A stretch of DNA of 11,950 nt from contig QUMM01000051.1 in NCBI GenBank assembly GCA_003435055.1, forward strand, positions 1-11,950, read 5' to 3'. Position numbers and translations under genes: made by a program. Origin of the DNA: Lachnospiraceae bacterium OF09-6. GTDB lineage: Bacteria; Bacillota; Clostridia; Lachnospirales; Lachnospiraceae. Positions 7,230 to 11,950 of this stretch are shown piece by piece (the first letter of the stretch is position 1; each line of letters opens with the position of its first letter). The notes beneath the pieces were generated by a model. It made no database searches, was not told the DNA's origin, and saw only the letters and a program-made list of their open reading frames with translations.

Positions 7230-8246
7230 TCAGAACATATAATCCTCTATATTCTCCGCAGTATATTCCAGCGGCGCACTTCCATAAGCAATTCCATCTT
7301 TGACTCGAACAGATTCATATCCTGTGGCCTTCAGATCAGTTCCATTTTCCACTGTCTGTCCCGATGCCAGCAAATAAGCCGCATAACACACTGCATATCC
7401 CGCATCTGCCGGTCTCCATGCAAGAATACTGATCAGTGAACCGTTTCCCAGAAAATCTGTTACCTGGGACGGTACTGCCAGAGAAACAACTTTCACTTTA
7501 TCTGACAGTTTTTTCTCCGAAAGCGCATTGCACACGCCGGCGCCATATGCGGAACATTCGATGATTCCCCCCAATTGCGGATAATTGTCTACCAGATATT
7601 TCGTAGCTTCATAGGCACCTTCCAGAGAATTCCCATCCTCCTGAGGTTCCTGTGTCAGGCACATCATATCCGGATAGTTGTCTTCAATATAACTGACTGC
7701 TGCCTGATACCATTCCAAATGAGTGTCCATATTTCTGCTTCCCACCATCCCGGCATAGTATCCTTTACCGTCCATGGCCTCTGCAATATTTTTTCCAAAT
7801 AATTCTCCGAATGTCTTATTCACAAATGCTTCTACATCCAGATCCACCTTATCTGCAATACTCGGTGCTTCATGTGTCACTACCACAATCCCCATATCCC
7901 GTGCTTCCTGTATCACGTCCACCAGTTCCTCCGGATCATTTGGTACAATACAGATGGCATTCACACCCTGTTCCATCAGACTTTCCACGATCCTGACCTG
8001 TCCTTTTGCATCATTCGTCTCCGGATACTGCATGGAAACATTCAATCCGATATCTTTTTTCAATTGCTCCACACCGGTTTCCATATCTTCAAACCATGGA
8101 TCACTCTGTTTTGCAATCATTACAATCTGATAACCTGCAGGATCTGCCGTTGCCAGAACGCTGCTTTCCTGCATGATCATACAGGCACCGCATATCAACC
8201 CCGCTGCTGCAAGCTTTTTCCATAATGGTTTCTGTCTTTTTTTCAT
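7230..8246 (-). CDS. Sugar ABC transporter substrate-binding protein SBP2, promoter-proximal (338 aa)
   Basis: An extracytoplasmic sugar-binding protein of the type I periplasmic-binding fold and first gene of the leftward operon. The N terminus KKRQKPLWKK, followed by a hydrophobic stretch (about 12-31), is a signal sequence; ATA-DP near residue 34 is a plausible signal-peptidase site. Cysteines occur at about 19 and 22, but neither sits in a convincing lipobox. It shares with SBP1 the landmarks WF-DM-TGV, GIVVVTHEA, EAMDGKG, NYPDM, PSQ, WRPADAGY and the DYMF/DYPF ending, so the two are paralogues. It is intact. GAGG lies 5 nt before the ATG at 8246. It may deliver substrate to the importer or, given the adjacent LytS/YesM-type kinase, act as a sensor that presents ligand to it, as reported for XylFII with LytS/YesN in Clostridium beijerinckii. 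The ligand is not known. Confidence 0.88.
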   Translation of the reverse strand: MKKRQKPLWKKLAAAGLICGACMIMQESSVLATADPAGYQIVMIAKQSDPWFEDMETGVEQLKKDIGLNVSMQYPETNDAKGQVRIVESLMEQGVNAICIVPNDPEELVDVIQEARDMGIVVVTHEAPSIADKVDLDVEAFVNKTFGELFGKNIAEAMDGKGYYAGMVGSRNMDTHLEWYQAAVSYIEDNYPDMMCLTQEPQEDGNSLEGAYEATKYLVDNYPQLGGIIECSAYGAGVCNALSEKKLSDKVKVVSLAVPSQVTDFLGNGSLISILAWRPADAGYAVCYAAYLLASGQTVENGTDLKATGYESVRVKDGIAYGSAPLEYTAENIEDYMF

Positions 8247-8316
8247 TTTGACCTCTTCTCCATCTGTAGTCTGACCTGCGATTTTCCTGCTTTCATTAAT
8301 TTATCTGACACAATTT

Positions 8317-8345
8317 ATTATAGTTCCGGGCACTTTGATTGAACA
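8317..8345 (-). promoter_or_regulatory. Probable promoter of the leftward transport/catabolic operon
   Basis: Read leftward, a perfect -10 TATAAT lies at 8322-8317. At 17-bp spacing the -35 position is TGTTCA (8345-8340), a poor match to TTGACA. A perfect -10 with a weak -35 is typical of activator-dependent promoters. It leaves a leader of roughly 65 nt before the SBP2 start. No convincing CcpA (cre) site was seen in the intergenic region. Confidence 0.65.
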
Positions 8346-8348
8346 TAA

Positions 8349-8379
8349 AAAAAACCGACCTCTGATTTTAAAAAACCGA
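8349..8379. repeat. Two direct repeats 21 bp apart, candidate operator for the YesN-like regulator
   Basis: AAAAAACCGA occurs at 8349-8358 and again, identically, at 8370-8379, a centre-to-centre distance of 21 bp, or two helical turns. The inner copy ends only 3 bp from the -35 position of the leftward promoter. AraC-family activators carry two helix-turn-helix units per monomer and commonly bind direct repeats of about this period next to the -35 of the promoter they activate. The repeats are seen directly; binding by the response regulator encoded at 10214-11722 is inferred. Confidence 0.6.
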
Positions 8380-8416
8380 TTTTTTCTATTTATCTTTCAT
8401 TTTTTGCCTGTTTTCG

Positions 8417-8425
8417 TGTTACACT
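8417..8425 (+). promoter_or_regulatory. Possible extended -10 promoter of the kinase/regulator operon
   Basis: TGTTACACT fits the extended -10 form TGnTATAAT with two mismatches. It lies about 33 nt before the kinase ATG. No good -35 is present at the right distance. The ribosome binding site AAAGGA lies about 9 nt before the ATG at 8458. Weak basal expression of the two-component genes would fit. Confidence 0.4.
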
Positions 8426-8457
8426 GAGAAAAAGCCCAGGCAAAAGGAACTACTGAC

Positions 8458-10236
8458 ATGAAAGAAAAAATGTTATCGCACATCAGAAATTTTTCGTTGC
8501 ATTCTAAAATTACTCTGATTGTATCTCTGGCCGTGATACTGCTCACAACCATGTCCATCGGCGGCATTACCATGACCATTAATTCCGGAAATGCCCTGAT
8601 TTACAAGGCACTTGCCGGTTCACTGAATTATACTTCTTCTGATATTTCTTCAAAACTGTCTAATATTGAATCTATGACAAATATGATTGTAACCAATAGT
8701 AACATCCGGCAGAATCTGATTATTCTGAAGGATGAAGATTACGAAATTAAAAAGAAAAATGCCAAGAGTAATCTGGAACGTCTCCTGACCGATTATCAGC
8801 AGACTTATAAAAATAACAGTATTGATTATATCAGCATTTATTCTAATGATATGCATGTTACCAGCTATGAACCAGGATGTTCTTCCACTCCTGCTCATGT
8901 GCATACCAGCATCATTGCTGAAACAAAGTCCAACTCCGGTTATCCTGTATGGGATACCTCTTACTGCGGGACACATGGATTGTTCCTCGGCCGGGAATCC
9001 AGACAGGTGAAGCATCTTTCTTTTCGGACACTTGGAACCGTCATCGTCAATGTGGACCTGAAAAACCTGATTGCCTCCAGCACACAGTCTATTATTCTGC
9101 CCGATAATATTCAGTACATTCTGATGGACGAAAACGATAAAGTTTTTTATTATCCGGATAATTTTACCTTAAAACAGGCTACTGAATTATCCAGAAAACT
9201 GGCATCCGACTATCAGGTAATTAACCTTGATCGTACCTCTTATTTTTCAGTACAGGGGGATCTGGGTGCCAATTCCTGGCGTTACATCTGTCTGTTTCCA
9301 TATAGTACGATGGCCCAAACGATCCACAGAACCGAATTTGCTGTTTTTGTTCTGATTTTTCTTACGCTTACTCTGATTCTGTTTCTGACCAGAAAACTGG
9401 TCGCTCTGACTCTGTCAGATGTCTCCGTGCTTGTGGAAAAGATGAATACCTTTTCTAACAGTGATACGCTTGCCTTTGAAGTCGATCATTCCTATCAGAA
9501 CCGGACAGACGAAATCGGTATCCTGCATAATCATTTTGATGATATGGTGCGTCAGACTCAGGATCTGATCCGTCAGAATTATGTCAGTGAAATTCTGACA
9601 AAAGAGGCTCAGCTCAAAGCCCTGGAGAATCAGATCAACCCGCACTTTCTTTACAACACACTTGAATCTGTTAATTGGCGCGCAAAAGCAATCGGGGAAT
9701 CCGATATTTCAGCTATGGTAGAAGCGCTTGGCGGTCTTCTACGTGAAACAATCAGTGTCAAAGATAAAGTTAACTCTCTGAAACACGAACTGCAGACTGT
9801 ATCTCATTACATAACCATTCAGAAAATCCGTTACGGAGACCGGCTGCAATATTGCGAACATGTTCCAGAGACTCTGTTGGATATTGAACTTCCGCATCTG
9901 ACGATCCAGCCCCTTGTGGAAAATGCTATCTACTATGCGCTGGAAGAAATCATTGAACCATGCCTTATAGAAGTATCCGCACGTCAGGAAAATGATTTTT
10001 ATATAGTGTCCGTAAAGAACAACGGCTCTCAATTCGAAAACCATGCCCTGGAAAATATGATCAACGGAACTTCTTCCGGTCATGGCTTCGGAGTAGGCAT
10101 TCTGAACATCCAGAAACGCATTCAAATCATCTACGGTCCCCAGTATGGTCTGGAACTCTGCAATGAAAATGATGATATTGCACTTGTAAATATTTATCTT
10201 CCGGGAGGGCATCATGATAAAATTACTCATTGTTGA
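8458..10236 (+). CDS. Sensor histidine kinase, LytS/YesM family (592 aa)
   Basis: A membrane-bound sensor that phosphorylates the adjacent response regulator. Order of parts: first transmembrane helix about 18-40, an extracellular domain of roughly 250 residues that looks like a double Cache domain (LGTVIVNVDLKNLI and YILMDENDKVFYYPD are typical), second helix about 294-317, a HAMP linker, then the His_kinase domain with NQINPHFLYNTLE and phospho-acceptor His396. The ATPase part has N-box QPLVENA (484-490) and glycine box GHGFGVGILN (541-550). Yeast/animal-style kinases lack this NPHFLYN form; it marks the LytS/YesM branch. Its end overlaps the regulator gene by 23 nt. Divergent orientation from the sugar operon suggests that it controls that operon. 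A Cache domain may bind ligand itself or dock a ligand-loaded binding protein. Confidence 0.92.
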   Translation: MKEKMLSHIRNFSLHSKITLIVSLAVILLTTMSIGGITMTINSGNALIYKALAGSLNYTSSDISSKLSNIESMTNMIVTNSNIRQNLIILKDEDYEIKKKNAKSNLERLLTDYQQTYKNNSIDYISIYSNDMHVTSYEPGCSSTPAHVHTSIIAETKSNSGYPVWDTSYCGTHGLFLGRESRQVKHLSFRTLGTVIVNVDLKNLIASSTQSIILPDNIQYILMDENDKVFYYPDNFTLKQATELSRKLASDYQVINLDRTSYFSVQGDLGANSWRYICLFPYSTMAQTIHRTEFAVFVLIFLTLTLILFLTRKLVALTLSDVSVLVEKMNTFSNSDTLAFEVDHSYQNRTDEIGILHNHFDDMVRQTQDLIRQNYVSEILTKEAQLKALENQINPHFLYNTLESVNWRAKAIGESDISAMVEALGGLLRETISVKDKVNSLKHELQTVSHYITIQKIRYGDRLQYCEHVPETLLDIELPHLTIQPLVENAIYYALEEIIEPCLIEVSARQENDFYIVSVKNNGSQFENHALENMINGTSSGHGFGVGILNIQKRIQIIYGPQYGLELCNENDDIALVNIYLPGGHHDKITHC

Positions 10237-11722
10237 CGACGAAAGAATTATACGCGAAACCATCGCCTCACTGATTGACTGGGATTCTCTCGGCATTTTC
10301 CTTATCGGAACTGCGGAAAACGGAATCGAAGCCTATAACAGGATTCTGGATGACTATCCGGATATCGTTCTGACAGATATCAAAATGCCCGGTCTGAGTG
10401 GACTGGATCTTATCCAACGCATAAAAGAAATTAACCCTGATACCCAGTTTGTGATTCTTTCCGGGTATGGAGAATTTAAATTCGCACAGCGTGCCATGCA
10501 GTACGGTGTGAAACATTACCTGCTGAAACCATGTAACGAAGAACAGATCATTGCTTGCTTAAATTCAGCCAAACAGGACTATCTGAATGCTCTGGCTTCT
10601 AAAAATGAACCCGCTCCATCATCTCAGATCATCCAGCCGGTTATTATGAAAAACATTCTGACCTATTATCTTCAGACCCCGACAGAATGGATGCAGGAAA
10701 ATCCGTCTCCCTATTATCAGTACACCAGTGTAACACAGGAGCCGTATACCCTTTTTTATATCTATTTCATTACACAGGAAACCTTTCTTTCTATCTGTAA
10801 TGATCTGTATGAAAATATAACTGCACGTTATCCGGATATTCCTTTCCACCTGTTTTATGTGAAGGGAACTATTATCTGTTTTTACCAATCCAATCCTGAC
10901 ATAGCCGCAAGCGTCCTTTTATTTCTGGCAGATTTGAAAACACAGGCCTGCGGTCTGCTCTCTGAATACAAAAAATCAGAATACGATTCTGTCCATTTAT
11001 TAATGACGGATTTTGTAAAACATATTAAAAATTATGAAGTTATCTATCAGGTAATCGATGATTCCGCTTTACCGATTTATAACTATCATGCTGTGGTAAA
11101 AGAACTGTATCGTCTGACTGATCTTGCGTTTTCACTGGATCTGGATACAGCTTTAACAGCTCTGGATGAACTGCTTGCGCTTCTGAACGATATATCTGAT
11201 CCGGAACTGTTACGCCAGCAAGCTTCTTCTATCATCATTTATGCCATATCCAAACAGACGGAACCGGACATGACAGACGCAATGAAGTATCTGGTTGCTA
11301 TCAATCAGACGGAACCAAATAATTCTGTCCTCCTGTCTGTCCGCGGGAAACTGACGGAACTGTTTGAGAATTACCATAACTGCAGTTCCTGCGTAAGCCT
11401 CAGCCAGAAAATCATCACCTATACGGAACAGAACCTGGAAAAATCCGGTTTATCACTGAAATGGCTTGCGGAAAATTATCTGTTTATGAACGTCGATTAC
11501 CTAAGTAAACGATTTGCCAAAGAAACAGGAATGAAATTTTCCAAATACCTGACTGATCTGCGTATCCAAAAGGCAAAATATTATATGGAGCAGAGCACCT
11601 ATAATGTACAGGAAATCGCTGAACTGGTAGGCTGTGGTCAGAATCCACAATATTTCAGCCAGATATTTAAGAAAAATACCGGGCTGTCTCCAAGCCAGTA
11701 TCTTGCCAGTCTGTTCCATTAA
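10214..11722 (+). CDS. Response regulator with AraC-type DNA-binding domain, YesN family (502 aa)
   Basis: A cytoplasmic transcription regulator. The N-terminal receiver domain (1 to about 120) has the acidic pair Asp8/Asp9 in LLIVDDER, the phospho-acceptor Asp55 in VLTDIKMPG, Ser83 and Lys105 (LLKP). A long middle region (about 125-395) has no recognised motif, as is usual for YesN proteins. The C-terminal AraC domain (about 398-500) shows two helix-turn-helix units: SLKWLAENYLFMNVDYLSKR and, further on, NVQEIAELVGCGQNPQYFSQ, then the family ending GLSPSQY. GGGAGG lies 5 nt before the ATG at 10214, inside the kinase gene, so the pair is coupled. Expected role is activation of the divergent transport/catabolic operon through the 21-bp direct repeats at 8349-8379. 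All receiver residues needed for phosphorylation are present. Confidence 0.93.
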   Translation: MIKLLIVDDERIIRETIASLIDWDSLGIFLIGTAENGIEAYNRILDDYPDIVLTDIKMPGLSGLDLIQRIKEINPDTQFVILSGYGEFKFAQRAMQYGVKHYLLKPCNEEQIIACLNSAKQDYLNALASKNEPAPSSQIIQPVIMKNILTYYLQTPTEWMQENPSPYYQYTSVTQEPYTLFYIYFITQETFLSICNDLYENITARYPDIPFHLFYVKGTIICFYQSNPDIAASVLLFLADLKTQACGLLSEYKKSEYDSVHLLMTDFVKHIKNYEVIYQVIDDSALPIYNYHAVVKELYRLTDLAFSLDLDTALTALDELLALLNDISDPELLRQQASSIIIYAISKQTEPDMTDAMKYLVAINQTEPNNSVLLSVRGKLTELFENYHNCSSCVSLSQKIITYTEQNLEKSGLSLKWLAENYLFMNVDYLSKRFAKETGMKFSKYLTDLRIQKAKYYMEQSTYNVQEIAELVGCGQNPQYFSQIFKKNTGLSPSQYLASLFH

Positions 11723-11738
11723 GCACATTCAGAAATAT

Positions 11739-11790
11739 AAAAGCCCCATTCCATCTGGATCATTACTCATACCAGAAAAATGGGGCTTTT
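11739..11790. terminator. Rho-independent terminator, probably bidirectional
   Basis: AAAAGCCCCATT (11739-11750) pairs perfectly over 12 bp with AATGGGGCTTTT (11779-11790). An inner TCTGG/CCAGA pair (11754-11758 with 11772-11776) further closes the 28-nt loop. Rightward, the stem is followed by TGTTTTT; leftward, the stem ends in AAAAGCCCC/GGGGCTTTT with ATATTTCT beyond. It lies between two convergent genes, 16 nt after the regulator stop, so one element can serve both. Confidence 0.85.
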
Positions 11791-11799
11791 TGTTTTTAA

Positions 11800-11950
11800 T
11801 TATCTTTCCTGATCATATTTTACAAATGCATCTACCTTGGGCTGTGAACCGCAGCCTTTTACGAATTCATTTGTAAGGAATTCGGTTGTCAGAAATTCTC
11901 TTTCCTTGCATCCTGTTGTAAATGCACCCATGCAGATGATGTTAGCGTCA
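11800..11950 (-). CDS. C-terminal 49 residues of an RpiB/LacA/LacB-family sugar-phosphate isomerase (5' part off the right edge)
   Basis: The leftward frame closing at the TAA at 11800-11802 reads DANIICMGAFTTG, then KEREFLTTEFLTNEF and a tail VKGCGSQPKVDAF. This lines up without gaps with the end of RpiB proteins (NDANVLAFGERVVG ... GGRHQQRVEAI in E. coli). RpiB-type enzymes isomerise aldose and ketose phosphates; relatives in erythritol and threitol pathways (EryI, DerI) turn D-erythrulose 4-phosphate into D-erythrose 4-phosphate. Here the arginine-containing GRHQQR tail is replaced by GCGSQPK, which hints at a specialised substrate. It converges on the two-component genes and shares their terminator; it is not in the same transcript as the other catabolic genes unless the operon is split. 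No further gene is visible to its left. The family call is moderately sure because only the C terminus is seen. Confidence 0.65.
   Translation of the reverse strand, partial: DANIICMGAFTTGCKEREFLTTEFLTNEFVKGCGSQPKVDAFVKYDQER

Noticed and set aside
8160..8195. Lipoprotein signal in SBP2 based on its cysteines at about residues 19 and 22
   Set aside because: The residues before each cysteine (GLI-C and CGA-C) do not fit the usual [LVI][AST][GA]C lipobox.
8247..8457. A CcpA (cre) site or riboswitch in the divergent intergenic region
   Set aside because: No match to the cre consensus and no stable multi-stem structure was found by eye; only the direct repeats and promoter elements stand out.
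9739..10296. A 185-codon open frame on the - strand
   Set aside because: It is the antisense of the kinase catalytic region and the start of the regulator, both of which are unmistakable.

Overview
The window looks like a low-to-mid GC Firmicute, most likely a gut-type Lachnospiraceae/Clostridia member. The reasons are strong AGGAGG-type ribosome binding sites, tight operon packing, a YesM/YesN-type two-component system, and RbsABC-like sugar transport with separate DhaK and DhaL genes. The family level is inference; there is no rRNA or other marker gene here.

Layout: a leftward operon runs from a promoter near 8320 off the left edge. Its order is substrate-binding protein SBP2 (7230-8246), SIS-domain protein (6649-7212), paralogous SBP1 (5594-6591, carrying an apparent one-base frameshift), a stable intergenic hairpin (5547-5571), two-domain sugar ABC ATPase (3980-5515), two RbsC-type permeases (2976-3983 and 1927-2958), a divergent triose-phosphate-isomerase-like protein (1122-1937), DhaK (146-1141) and the start of DhaL (1-130). 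Several junctions overlap (4, 11 and 20 nt), which suggests translational coupling.

A histidine kinase (8458-10236) and an AraC-type response regulator (10214-11722) are transcribed rightward from the shared 211-bp intergenic region. That region holds a perfect TATAAT for the leftward operon. Just upstream of its -35 lie two direct repeats (AAAAAACCGA) exactly 21 bp apart, a good candidate operator for the YesN-like regulator. After the regulator, a likely bidirectional terminator (11739-11790) separates it from the 3' end of a convergent RpiB/LacAB-like sugar-phosphate isomerase gene (11800-11950).

How it may work: the kinase/regulator pair senses a small polyol or sugar, possibly with help from a binding protein, and activates the transporter operon. 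The import system brings in the substrate. A DhaK/DhaL kinase, a TPI-like isomerase with the GIGR-AWD signature of tetrulose-phosphate isomerases (EryH/LerI type) and an RpiB-like isomerase (EryI/DerI type) would together convert a ketotetrose such as L-erythrulose to D-erythrose 4-phosphate. A C4 sugar/polyol (erythrulose, erythritol, threitol) or a compound that feeds into it is therefore the leading substrate hypothesis. It rests on family resemblance and gene context, not on any experiment. The SIS protein resembles 6-phospho-3-hexuloisomerase but has altered phosphate-binding loops, and its role is open.
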